In this document: positions 1 through 7,833 of the stretch, piece after piece
Layout of the letters: the number at the start of each line of letters is the position of its first letter
Numbering within the stretch: the stretch's first letter is position 1
NCBI GenBank assembly: GCA_945485605.1
Contig: CALYSG010000029.1
Span: forward strand, 1-14,923
DNA: 14,923 nt
Direction of reading: 5' to 3'
Source: an uncultured Clostridia bacterium
Lineage (GTDB): Bacteria > Bacillota > Clostridia > Oscillospirales > CAG-272
The notes under the pieces: generated by a model
Database searches by the model: none
The model's input: only the letters and a program-made list of their open reading frames with translations
What the model was told of the DNA's origin: nothing
Translations under genes and position numbers: made by a program

Positions 1-212
1 GTTACACCGAAGGTGAGGCTGCCGCAGTCGCCCGGGAAAAGCTCGACGCGATGATCCACGAAGAGCTTGCCGATGCAAAGATAATCTCAAGAGAGGAGAG
101 CGGCGAGCTGCGCGGAGGAGTTTACATTCTTAAGTGCGGCATATCATGTATAGAGAATATTGCCGAGCTTCGTGAGATAGGAACGGGAAAATCCAATGAT
201 AAGGAACAGTGA
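1..212 (+). CDS. yqfD: Sporulation protein YqfD, C-terminal end (partial)
   Basis: This is the last 69 codons of a gene that begins outside the window; the open frame starts at base 3 and ends at the TGA at 210-212. The visible peptide has a charged helix (EAAAVAREKLDAMIHEEL) followed by a short beta-rich stretch ending in CGISCIENIAELREIG. That resembles the C-terminus of YqfD, where the chain closes on a conserved 'v.EdIa'-type strand. YqfD is a membrane-anchored protein expressed during sporulation in Bacillus, and its gene normally lies just upstream of phoH, as here. The assignment rests on the short tail plus this conserved position, since the diagnostic N-terminal and membrane regions are not in view. 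If it is correct, the organism descends from spore-forming Firmicutes. Confidence 0.7.
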   Translation, partial: YTEGEAAAVAREKLDAMIHEELADAKIISREESGELRGGVYILKCGISCIENIAELREIGTGKSNDKEQ

Positions 213-218
213 CCGAAA

Positions 219-1265
219 ATGATACGTGGAATTGTAAAAACCTGCTCGCCTGAGGATACCGCAAAGGTATTCGGCAGCTTTGATTTCAATGCGAGAATGA
301 TAGAGAAGGTCTTCGGCGTCTGCATTCGCAACCGCTCGGAGGAGGACGGGAGCGACGCGATAGAGATCACGGGAGAGGATACCGATACCGTCGGCGCGGC
401 AACACGCACCGTTGAATGCTTAAAGCAGCTCGCCGCTTACAGCGACGGAATACCCGAGCAGACCCTTCGCTATGTTATAGATATGGTGAAAGACGGACGC
501 GAGGGCGAGCTTCTCGACCTTTCCGATAACTGCATCTGCATCACGACGAAGGGGAAGCCGATAAAGGCGCGTACTGTCGGGCAGAAATACTATGTCGACG
601 CGATAAAGAACAATACGGTGATCTTCGGCATAGGTCCCGCGGGCACGGGCAAGACCTTCCTCGCCGTTGCGATGGCGGTCAAGGCGCTCCGAGAAAAGCA
701 GGTCTCGAGGATAATCCTTACCCGCCCGGCGATTGAAGCGGGCGAGAAGCTCGGCTTCCTTCCCGGCGACCTGCAAAGCAAGATAGACCCCTATCTTCGC
801 CCGCTGTATGACGCGCTCTTTGAGCTTATGGGCTACGAGAGCTATCAGAGAAATGTCGAGAAACAGATAATCGAGATAGCTCCGCTCGCATATATGAGAG
901 GACGGACGCTTGATGACTCTTTTATAATCTTCGACGAGGCGCAGAACGCGACGGGAGAACAGATGAAGATGTTCCTGACGCGTCTCGGGACCAACTCAAA
1001 GGCGGTCATAACCGGCGACCTTACGCAGACCGACCTGCCGTACGGGCAGGTGAGTGGTCTTTCCACGGCGGTGAAGATAGTCGGGGACATAGAAGGGATC
1101 GCCGTTCACCGCTTCACAGACAGGGATGTTGTGAGACATCACCTTGTGCAGAAGATAATCGTGGCTTACGACAGGTACGAGAAGGAAGCCGCGAGGCGAC
1201 ACGCTGAGCATTCGGATGAAAAACAGAAATTCAGATATAAAAAATACGGAGATACAAAACAATGA
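219..1265 (+). CDS. phoH: PhoH-family ATPase (YbeZ/PhoH-like)
   Basis: Cytoplasmic P-loop ATPase of 348 residues, the usual length for PhoH/YbeZ. The Walker A motif GPAGTGKT lies at residues 139-146, the family signature LTRPAIEAGEKLGFLPGD at about 167-184, and Walker B IIFDEAQN at 236-243. A TGDLTQTDLP sensor-like segment follows at about 265-274. The N-terminal 70 residues resemble the small domain found before the ATPase in bacterial PhoH proteins. The biochemical role is not firmly settled; the family is linked to RNA metabolism and is nearly always encoded beside ybeY, as here. The ATG is 6 bases after the yqfD stop; the nearest Shine-Dalgarno-like AAGGA (201-205) is rather far away, so translation may be coupled to yqfD. 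The stop overlaps the ybeY start by 4 bases (ATGA). Confidence 0.93.
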   Translation: MIRGIVKTCSPEDTAKVFGSFDFNARMIEKVFGVCIRNRSEEDGSDAIEITGEDTDTVGAATRTVECLKQLAAYSDGIPEQTLRYVIDMVKDGREGELLDLSDNCICITTKGKPIKARTVGQKYYVDAIKNNTVIFGIGPAGTGKTFLAVAMAVKALREKQVSRIILTRPAIEAGEKLGFLPGDLQSKIDPYLRPLYDALFELMGYESYQRNVEKQIIEIAPLAYMRGRTLDDSFIIFDEAQNATGEQMKMFLTRLGTNSKAVITGDLTQTDLPYGQVSGLSTAVKIVGDIEGIAVHRFTDRDVVRHHLVQKIIVAYDRYEKEAARRHAEHSDEKQKFRYKKYGDTKQ

Positions 1266-1777
1266 AGCTGATGATTTACTTTGATGACGGGCAGAATAAA
1301 ATAAAGGTCACTAACGCTCTTGAAATGCTCCTGCGCCATGCAATAGAGGCGACCCTCGGGTATGAGGGCGTGAACGGAGGATGCGAGGTGTCTTTGACCT
1401 TTACGGACGATGAGGGGATACGCGAGCTGAACAGCCGCTACCGCGGGATCGACCGTGCGACCGATGTACTCTCTTTCCCGCAGATAGATTTCGGTACCGA
1501 CGGGATCGATCTCTCTGACAATTCATATAAGATACTCGGCGATATAGTCATCTCTCTCGAACGTGCGGGGATGCAGGCTGAGGAGATAGGTCACAGCCTT
1601 GAGCACGAGGCGGCATTTCTGTGTGTTCATTCTACCCTGCATCTGCTCGGTTACGACCACGTGACGGGCGAGGAGGACGAGAAAGTCATGTTCGGAAAAC
1701 AGAAGGAGATAATAGCCTCCTTGGCTTCCGAGCTCGCCGCATTTGATCGAAAAGGGAAGGAAGGAAATGCCGAATGA
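1262..1777 (+). CDS. ybeY: Endoribonuclease YbeY, 16S rRNA maturation factor
   Basis: Zinc-dependent endoribonuclease of 171 residues that takes part in 16S rRNA 3'-end processing and 70S ribosome quality control. The metal-binding histidines are H123, H127 and H133 in the segment HSTLHLLGYDH; the more upstream family segment RATDVLSFP is at 65-73 and LGDIVIS at 92-98. The first histidine is normally followed by glycine (HGxLH); here it is serine, a mild deviation that leaves all three metal ligands in place. The start overlaps the phoH stop (ATGA) with GGAG at 1248-1251 as ribosome binding site. The stop overlaps the era start in the same way. In Bacillus, pgpH lies between phoH and ybeY; it is missing here. 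Confidence 0.95.
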   Translation: MKLMIYFDDGQNKIKVTNALEMLLRHAIEATLGYEGVNGGCEVSLTFTDDEGIRELNSRYRGIDRATDVLSFPQIDFGTDGIDLSDNSYKILGDIVISLERAGMQAEEIGHSLEHEAAFLCVHSTLHLLGYDHVTGEEDEKVMFGKQKEIIASLASELAAFDRKGKEGNAE

Positions 1778-2667
1778 GAAAGACAGGCTTTTTTGCGATA
1801 GTGGGACGCCCGAATGTTGGCAAATCCACTCTGCTGAATACAATACTCGGCGAGAAGGTCGCGATAGTCTCGGCGAAGCCTCAGACGACGCGCAACCGCA
1901 TCACCGGCATACGCACGAGGGGGGAAGAGCAGTACGTCTTCATTGATACTCCCGGTATCTTCAAGCCGAGGAACAAGCTCGGAGACTACATGGTAAACGA
2001 CGCCGAGAGCTCGATGAAGAACGCCGATACCGTTATCCTTGTCGTCGAGGCGGGGCGCGATCCCGGAGATGTGGAAAAGAAGGTCATAGATTATCTTAAG
2101 TCGAGCGGGACCTCTTCGGTGCTCGCGATAAACAAGGTTGACCTCACCGACGGAGAAAAGGTCGGAAAGACGATAATGAGCTATGCCGGGCTTCACTCTT
2201 TTGATGCCGTCGTGCCGATCTGCGCAAAGAACGGCAAAAAGGTGGACGAGCTGCTTGACGAATGTTCAAAATTTCTTACCGAGTCCGAGTGGTTCTTCTC
2301 GGACGAAACGGTGACCGATCAGCCCGAACGCCAGATCGCCGCCGAAGTGATACGTGAGAAGCTCCTTCGCTCGCTCGATCGCGAGGTGCCGCACGGGATC
2401 GCCGTCGTTATAGAGGAGTTCGCCGACGAGGGCACACTTATCCGTATAAGAGCCGAAATCTTCTGCGAGAAGGCTTCGCATAAGGGCATAATCGTCGGAA
2501 AGAACGGTGATACCCTAAAGCGCGTCGGAACATACGCGAGAGAGGACCTTGAAAAGATGTTCGGGGCGAAGGTATACCTCAATCTTTGGGTGAAGGTCAA
2601 GGAAAACTGGCGTGATTCGGCGCACCTCATAAGCAACTTCGGCTATAAAAAAGAAGATCTTGAATAA
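1774..2667 (+). CDS. era: GTPase Era, 30S ribosome assembly
   Basis: Era binds the 3' end of 16S rRNA and checks 30S maturation through GTP hydrolysis. The protein has 297 residues, typical for the family. G-domain motifs are all visible: G1 GRPNVGKS at 11-18, the G2 region with PQTTRNRI at about 35-42, G3 DTPG at 57-60, G4 NKVD at 119-122 and G5 CAKNG at about 149-153 (usually SAKNG). The C-terminal KH domain carries GIIVGKNGDTLKRVG at 237-251. The start at 1774 overlaps the ybeY stop and has AAGGA at 1761-1765, 8 bases upstream. An ATG at 1767 is out of frame and too near that site. No dgkA or cdd lies between ybeY and era, unlike Bacillus. Confidence 0.97.
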   Translation: MRKTGFFAIVGRPNVGKSTLLNTILGEKVAIVSAKPQTTRNRITGIRTRGEEQYVFIDTPGIFKPRNKLGDYMVNDAESSMKNADTVILVVEAGRDPGDVEKKVIDYLKSSGTSSVLAINKVDLTDGEKVGKTIMSYAGLHSFDAVVPICAKNGKKVDELLDECSKFLTESEWFFSDETVTDQPERQIAAEVIREKLLRSLDREVPHGIAVVIEEFADEGTLIRIRAEIFCEKASHKGIIVGKNGDTLKRVGTYAREDLEKMFGAKVYLNLWVKVKENWRDSAHLISNFGYKKEDLE

Positions 2668-3458
2668 TGTACACTACTGACGGACTCGTTTTGCGATCAA
2701 AGCCCTTTGGCGAGAACGACAGGCTTATAACTCTTCTGACACCCGAGGAGGGAAGGATCACCGTCGTTGCGAAGGGAGGACGGTCGCTGAAGAGCGGGAG
2801 CCTTCCGGCAACGCAACTGTTTTCCTACGGAAATTACGAAATAAGTCACCGCGGAGATTACAAATGGATAAGGGGTGCCTCTGTTCTGCGTCAGTTTCCG
2901 GCGATGACCGCCGATATTGCGAAGGTATCGCTCGCATCCTACTTTGCGTCGGTCGCGGACGAGCTTTCCGGCGAGAACGAGGAGGGCGGGGAGATACTTC
3001 GTCTTATACTGAACTCCTATCACGCCCTTGATACCGGGATACGTCCCGATGGGCAGATAAAGGCTGCCTTTGAGCTTCGCGCGGCGGCAATGTCCGGCTT
3101 TATGCCCGAGCTTTCGTCCTGCCGCGGGTGTCGCCGAGAGAGCGCAGAAGTTATGTACCTTGACGTTATGAACGGACGGCTTCTCTGCGACGACTGCATG
3201 AGGCGAGCCGCGCTTATTTCCGCAAAAGAGAAGGCGGCGAGCGAGGATATACGCGAAGCCGAGATATTTCTTCCGCTGTCACCGTCGGTGACAGCCGCCA
3301 TGCGTTATGTACTTAACGCGGGAGAGGGACGGTTTCTCGCCTTTTCGCTTGATATAAGTGAGCTTCCGGGCTTCTGCCGTGCCGCCGAAACCTACCTTCT
3401 CAGCCACATAGGGCATGGATTCGACACACTTGAATTCTATAAAACCGTAAAAGATTAA
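2667..3458 (+). CDS. recO: DNA repair protein RecO
   Basis: RecO works with RecR, and with RecF where present, to load RecA onto SSB-coated single-stranded DNA and to anneal complementary strands. The 263-residue protein begins with the N-terminal OB fold (YTTDGLVLRSKPFGENDRL, residues 2-20, a strong RecO signature). A helical C-terminal domain contains a four-cysteine zinc site, C152-x2-C155 and C174-x2-C177. Length and order match Firmicutes RecO. The ATG shares one base with the era stop (TAATG), so it is probably translated by coupling; no strong Shine-Dalgarno site is seen. The era-recO linkage is conserved in Firmicutes, while mutS2 downstream replaces the glyQS found after recO in Bacillus. 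Confidence 0.95.
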   Translation: MYTTDGLVLRSKPFGENDRLITLLTPEEGRITVVAKGGRSLKSGSLPATQLFSYGNYEISHRGDYKWIRGASVLRQFPAMTADIAKVSLASYFASVADELSGENEEGGEILRLILNSYHALDTGIRPDGQIKAAFELRAAAMSGFMPELSSCRGCRRESAEVMYLDVMNGRLLCDDCMRRAALISAKEKAASEDIREAEIFLPLSPSVTAAMRYVLNAGEGRFLAFSLDISELPGFCRAAETYLLSHIGHGFDTLEFYKTVKD

Positions 3459-3467
3459 AGGAACAAA

Positions 3468-5858
3468 ATGGATATATCTGAGAAAATACTTAAAACACTT
3501 GAGTTCGACAAGGTTCGCATGATGCTTGCCGAGTCGGCTCTGACCGAGGGTGCGAGACAGAGGGCTATGCTCCTCTCGCCATCAGATGATATTGACGAGA
3601 TCCTTCGACGTCAAAGAAAGACCACCGACGCGAAGAGACTTATGAATATCAAGGGCGCACCTTCTTTCGGCGAGGCAAGGGATATTTCGGACGCCTGCGA
3701 GCGTGCACTGAAGGGTGCCGTTCTGACTCCCCGTGAGCTGCTCGATGTTGCCGATATACTTAAGGTATCCTCGCGCCTTATCGAATATATAAGGGTAAAC
3801 AAGCAGTTCGATACGGTGCTTGACGAGATATTTGAGCTGATAACGCCGAACCGTGCGCTCGAAAACAAGATAACGAGGGCGATAATCGCGGAGGATATGA
3901 TCTCCGACGATGCCTCACCCGAGCTCGGGAACATAAGACGGAAGATAAAGGCAGTAAACAGCCGCATCCGCGATATGCTCCAGCATTACACGCAGAATAA
4001 TGACTACTCCAAGTACCTTCAGGACAATATCGTCACTATGAGGAACGGTAGGTATGTTATCCCCGTCAAGGTCGAGTGCCGCAATGAGATAAAGGGCCTT
4101 GTTCATGATACCTCGGCATCGGGAGCGACGCTTTTTATCGAGCCTATCGCTGTTGTCGAGGCGAACAACGACCTTCGCGAGCTATCGGCGAAGGAAGCTA
4201 AGGAGATCGAGAGGATCCTTGCCGATATGTCAAACGATGTGGCGGAGTTCAGCTCGGCGCTTACCTTCAACTACCGCAATATAACAGAGCTTGCATACGC
4301 CTTTGCCTGCGCCGAGCTGTCCTTCAGGATGGACGGAAATCCCCCGGAGATCACAGAAAAGCGCGAGATAAAGCTGATGCGCGCGCGGCATCCTCTGATA
4401 AACAAGGACAAGGTCGTACCCATCAATGCGGCAATAGGCGACGGTTACGATACCCTTATCATAACGGGACCTAACACGGGAGGCAAGACAGTCACACTCA
4501 AGACCTTCGGACTGCTTGCGATAATGGCTCAGTCGGGGCTTCATATCCCCGCATCGGATGAATCCCATGTCTGCGTTTTCGACCGAATCCTTCCCGATAT
4601 AGGTGACGAGCAGAGCATCGAGCAATCGCTATCGACCTTCAGCTCGCATATGGTGAATATCGTTTCGATCGTCGGAAAGGTCACCGAGCGCTCGCTCGTG
4701 CTCTTTGACGAGCTCGGAGTCGGTACCGACCCGGTCGAGGGTGCGGCACTTGCCGTTTCCGTAATTGAGAATGTCAGAAAGAAGGGCGCTATGTGCGCGG
4801 CGACGACTCATTACGCCGAGCTCAAGGTCTACGCCCTGAACACCGAAGGCGTCAGGAACGCATCATGCGAATTCAACGTCGAAACTCTGAAGCCTACCTA
4901 TAAACTCATTATCGGTACACCCGGAAAATCGAACGCTTTCGCGATATCCGAAAAGCTCGGACTGCCGGAAGATATCGTCGCACGTGCGAAGGGAATTGTC
5001 AGTGCCGACGACAGGCGGTTTGAGGATGTAATCGAGCGACTTGAGAAAACAAGGCTTGAGCTTGAACGTCAACGCGATGAGGCGGCGGAGCTCAGAGCGG
5101 AGTACGAGCGCTTTAAGACGGATTCCGAGAAAAAATACAAAGAAAAGCTCGCTGCCGCCGAGCGCGAGCTTGCCCTCGCACAGAAGAAAGCGACAGAGCT
5201 TCTTAACAGTGCGAGAGCCTCGAGCGAGTTTGTCTTCGAGCAGCTCGACAAGGCAAAGAAGGCGAAGGACGCCGAGAATTTCGGAGAGGAGCTTGACGCC
5301 CGCCGCCGTGCCGTCCGCCGACACCTGCGTGAAAATGAGGACAGGCTTGATCCCGTCGTAAACCGTGAGGATGAGGATTATGTGCTTCCGCGCCCGCTGA
5401 AGGTCGGTGACAATGTGCTCATTGCAAACATCAACAAGCGAGCCGTAGTTATGTCGCTCCCCGACAAGAGGGGCAACGTTTCGGTCCGCGCGGGACTTAT
5501 CGACACGCGTACGGGGATAGGCAATCTTCGTCTTATTGAGGACGAGCCGCAGATAACCGATAAAAACAGCAAAAAGGTATCAAGGTCCGACTATCACGCT
5601 TCGAAGTTGCGTGAGATCTCGCCCGAGGTGGATCTTCGCGGCAAGACCGGTGATGAGGCTTGGGCTGTGGTCGACAAATATTTTGACGACGCACTTGTCG
5701 CCGGAATCGGAACGGTGCGGCTGATCCACGGAAAAGGTACGGGTGCTCTCCGCAATGCGCTCTGGAAAATCCTCAAAACCGACGGACGGGTCAGATCCTT
5801 CCGCATCGGACAGTTCGGAGAGGGGGACAGCGGTGTGACCGTTGTAGAACTGAAATGA
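3468..5858 (+). CDS. mutS2: MutS2 ATPase with Smr domain
   Basis: MutS2 lacks the mismatch-recognition domains of MutS. In Firmicutes it is implicated both in recombination control and in rescue of collided ribosomes. The 796-residue chain shows an N-terminal clamp/lever region, the ABC-type ATPase with Walker A GPNTGGKT at 334-341, and the signature region SLSTFSSHM at about 387-395. Walker B LVLFDELGVGTDP is at 410-422, followed by THY. A long charged coiled coil occupies about 517-605, a KOW-like strand (LKVGDNVLI) about 644-652, and the C-terminal Smr domain has DLRG at 722-725 and HGKGTGALR at 754-762. All key motifs are intact and the length is usual. AAAGGA at 3457-3462 is the ribosome binding site; the stop overlaps the next gene by 4 bases. 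Confidence 0.97.
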   Translation: MDISEKILKTLEFDKVRMMLAESALTEGARQRAMLLSPSDDIDEILRRQRKTTDAKRLMNIKGAPSFGEARDISDACERALKGAVLTPRELLDVADILKVSSRLIEYIRVNKQFDTVLDEIFELITPNRALENKITRAIIAEDMISDDASPELGNIRRKIKAVNSRIRDMLQHYTQNNDYSKYLQDNIVTMRNGRYVIPVKVECRNEIKGLVHDTSASGATLFIEPIAVVEANNDLRELSAKEAKEIERILADMSNDVAEFSSALTFNYRNITELAYAFACAELSFRMDGNPPEITEKREIKLMRARHPLINKDKVVPINAAIGDGYDTLIITGPNTGGKTVTLKTFGLLAIMAQSGLHIPASDESHVCVFDRILPDIGDEQSIEQSLSTFSSHMVNIVSIVGKVTERSLVLFDELGVGTDPVEGAALAVSVIENVRKKGAMCAATTHYAELKVYALNTEGVRNASCEFNVETLKPTYKLIIGTPGKSNAFAISEKLGLPEDIVARAKGIVSADDRRFEDVIERLEKTRLELERQRDEAAELRAEYERFKTDSEKKYKEKLAAAERELALAQKKATELLNSARASSEFVFEQLDKAKKAKDAENFGEELDARRRAVRRHLRENEDRLDPVVNREDEDYVLPRPLKVGDNVLIANINKRAVVMSLPDKRGNVSVRAGLIDTRTGIGNLRLIEDEPQITDKNSKKVSRSDYHASKLREISPEVDLRGKTGDEAWAVVDKYFDDALVAGIGTVRLIHGKGTGALRNALWKILKTDGRVRSFRIGQFGEGDSGVTVVELK

Positions 5859-6508
5859 ACAAAATCGAGTATATAATGTTTGACCTTGACGGGACCTTGA
5901 CCGATCCGTACGAGGGGATCACGAACTCGCTTGCCTACGCCATAGGCAAGGCGGGCTTTGCCGTTCCGCCGAAGAGCGTTTTGAAAAAGTATATAGGTCC
6001 GCCTCTGATCCCTTCGTTTATGAATGACTTTGGCGTTGACGAGGCGTTCTCGCGGAAAATGCTTGACTATTACCGCGAATATTACGAGCCTCACGGGATA
6101 TTTGAAAATGAAGTTTATCCGGGTATAGGTGAGATGCTTGCCTGCCTTAAAAAGAAGGGCGCTACGCTTATCGTGGCGACCTCGAAGCCCGAGCCCTACG
6201 CCGCCGACATAATAAAACATTTCGGACTGGCGGAATATTTTTCCGCCGTATGCGGAAACACTATGGATGAGAGCAGGACGACGAAGGCAGATATTATCGC
6301 TTACGTTAAGGAATGTTTCACCGGGATCGACGGCGGCAATGCCTTAATGGTCGGCGACCGCAGGTATGATATCGAGGGGGCGGAGGCTAACGGTATTCCG
6401 GCGATCGGAGTGCTTTACGGCTACGGAAGCGAGGCTGAATTCGACGGCGCCGCTTTTATTGCACAAAGCGTAGCGGAGCTGAAGGAATTTCTTCTCGGAC
6501 GGCTCTGA
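5855..6508 (+). CDS. HAD-superfamily phosphatase, phosphoglycolate phosphatase-like
   Basis: Soluble HAD hydrolase of 217 residues with all four catalytic motifs. Motif I is DLDGT (D10 nucleophile, D12 acid/base, residues 10-14), motif II is TSK at 109-111, motif III is K144, and motif IV is GDRRYD at 167-172. An alpha-helical cap sits between motifs I and II at about residues 18-85, placing it in the Gph/PgmB-like subfamily. The GPPL stretch at 48-51 and the YPGIGEML segment at 88-95 are common in clostridial members annotated as phosphoglycolate phosphatase or 5'-nucleotidase. The substrate cannot be read from the sequence. Its ATG overlaps the mutS2 stop (ATGA), so it is co-expressed with mutS2. 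It is the last gene before the prs promoter, and no convincing terminator follows it. Confidence 0.88.
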   Translation: MNKIEYIMFDLDGTLTDPYEGITNSLAYAIGKAGFAVPPKSVLKKYIGPPLIPSFMNDFGVDEAFSRKMLDYYREYYEPHGIFENEVYPGIGEMLACLKKKGATLIVATSKPEPYAADIIKHFGLAEYFSAVCGNTMDESRTTKADIIAYVKECFTGIDGGNALMVGDRRYDIEGAEANGIPAIGVLYGYGSEAEFDGAAFIAQSVAELKEFLLGRL

Positions 6509-6559
6509 TGTAATTTCAAAACCTTTCAGAAAAAATGTCGTAAAATGCGCCGATATGCC

Positions 6560-6588
6560 TTTTCAAATCGGGCGATATATGTTATAAT
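6560..6588 (+). promoter_or_regulatory. Extended -10 sigma-A-type promoter for the PRPP synthetase gene
   Basis: A perfect TATAAT at 6583-6588 is preceded by TGT (6580-6582), giving an extended -10. A TTTTCA element at 6560-6565 (4 of 6 matches to TTGACA) lies 17 bases upstream. The gene's ATG is 34 bases downstream of the -10. This sits in the 114-base gap after the HAD gene and argues for separate transcription of the next gene. The rest of the gap holds only a weak CCGAT...ATCGG inverted repeat around 6550-6571 that overlaps the -35; I would not call it an operator or terminator without more evidence. Confidence 0.75.
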
Positions 6589-6622
6589 AACGGTATATTG
6601 GATTTGAGAAAGGAAGCTATAT

Positions 6623-7768
6623 ATGAAGGAATCACTTTTCGGGGACCTCAGCGTGATAGGTATGAGAGGATGCGAGCAGTTCGTATCTCAGGTCGATTAC
6701 TATCTAAAGGACTGGAGACGTCACGGCGGCGACGAATCGTTTACAGTAGAGGCGGAATGCCCGCGTTTCGGCACCGGTGAGGCAAAGGGCCTTATCCACA
6801 AATCTCTTCGCGGACATGATGTTTATGTTATATGTGACCCCTTCAATTACGGAGTTACATACAGCATGTACGGTCAGACGGTTCCGATGAGCCCCGACGA
6901 TCATTTCGCCGACCTCAAGCGCATACTCGGTGCTATCGGAGGCAAGGCAAGACGCACCTCGGTCATCATGCCGATGCTGTACGAGGGCAGACAGCACAGG
7001 AGGACGAGCCGCGAGTCGCTTGACTGCGCCTTGATGCTCAGGGAGCTTGAGAATATGGGTGTATCGAATATTATCACCTTCGACGCTCACGACGCAAGGA
7101 TCCAGAACGCCATCCCGCTCTGCGGCTTTGACAGCGTCCGCCCGACCTATCAGATGCTTAAGGCATTTGTGAAGAACGTTCCCGATGCGATGCTTGACAA
7201 AGACAACCTCACAATGATCTCTCCCGATGAAGGCGCGATGAGCAGATGTATGTATTATTCGTCGGTTCTCGGCATAGATATAGGAATGTTCTATAAGCGC
7301 CGCGATTATACGAGAATAGTAAACGGCAAAAATCCCATTACGGCGCACGAGTACCTCGGTTCCGATCTCAACGGTAAGGATGTTATCATAGTCGATGATA
7401 TGATCTCCTCCGGTGACTCGATCCTTGACGTTTCGGCACAGCTAAAGGAAAAGGGAGCTAAAAGGATCTTCACCTTCGCGACCTTCGGACTCTTCACCGA
7501 CGGAGTGGACAAGTTCACGAAGGCTTATGAAGAGCACCTGATAGATAAGGTCTTCACGACGAACCTTGTTTACCGCCGTCCGGAGCTTTTCTCGTGCGAT
7601 TGGTATGTCGAGGTCAATATGTGCAAGTACGTTGCGTATATAATCGATACTCTGAACCACGACGAGAGCATAAGCGAGCTTCTGAACCCCGTAAAGCGTA
7701 TCAACAACCTTCTCGAAAAACACAGAGCCGCAACTGCGCAACAGATAAAGATCTCTTTTGACAACTGA
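6623..7768 (+). CDS. prs: Divergent ribose-phosphate pyrophosphokinase (PRPP synthetase)
   Basis: The predicted enzyme transfers pyrophosphate from ATP to ribose 5-phosphate, making PRPP for nucleotide, histidine and tryptophan synthesis. The 381-residue chain follows the two-domain PRPP synthetase plan: SLRGHDVYVI at 61-70, and an ATP-loop region MPMLYEGRQHRRTSRES at 116-132, where classical enzymes have YARQDRK...REP. Next come TFDAHDARIQ at 152-161 (active-site histidine H156), a KRR flexible loop at 225-227, and the PRPP-binding loop DVIIVDDMISSGDS at 253-266. Classical loops read DDMIDTGGT, so this one is altered, and the protein is about 60 residues longer than usual. A second, regulatory or phosphoribosyltransferase-like role is therefore possible. 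AGGA at 6611-6614 gives an ideal ribosome binding site; its own promoter and terminator suggest a single-gene unit. Confidence 0.82.
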   Translation: MKESLFGDLSVIGMRGCEQFVSQVDYYLKDWRRHGGDESFTVEAECPRFGTGEAKGLIHKSLRGHDVYVICDPFNYGVTYSMYGQTVPMSPDDHFADLKRILGAIGGKARRTSVIMPMLYEGRQHRRTSRESLDCALMLRELENMGVSNIITFDAHDARIQNAIPLCGFDSVRPTYQMLKAFVKNVPDAMLDKDNLTMISPDEGAMSRCMYYSSVLGIDIGMFYKRRDYTRIVNGKNPITAHEYLGSDLNGKDVIIVDDMISSGDSILDVSAQLKEKGAKRIFTFATFGLFTDGVDKFTKAYEEHLIDKVFTTNLVYRRPELFSCDWYVEVNMCKYVAYIIDTLNHDESISELLNPVKRINNLLEKHRAATAQQIKISFDN

Positions 7769-7777
7769 ATCTTATAT

Positions 7778-7816
7778 AAAAATCTCCCGCAGGACTTATA
7801 CCTGCGGGAGATTTTT
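7778..7816. terminator. Bidirectional rho-independent terminator between convergent units
   Basis: A perfect 16-bp inverted repeat (7778-7793 against 7801-7816) encloses the 7-base loop ACTTATA. The core is CTCCCGCAGG paired with CCTGCGGGAG, flanked by an A run on the left arm and a T run on the right. It therefore gives a GC-rich hairpin followed by a U tract on either strand. It starts 9 bases after the prs stop and lies 17 bases from the pheT stop on the other strand, so it can end both transcripts. Confidence 0.93.
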
Positions 7817-7833
7817 ATGTTTTTTGAGACTTT

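Noticed and set aside
6550..6571. CCGAT...ATCGG inverted repeat before the prs promoter, considered as a terminator or operator
   Set aside because: The stem is only 5 bp with a 12-base loop and no U tract, and it overlaps the -35 element. It is too weak to call.
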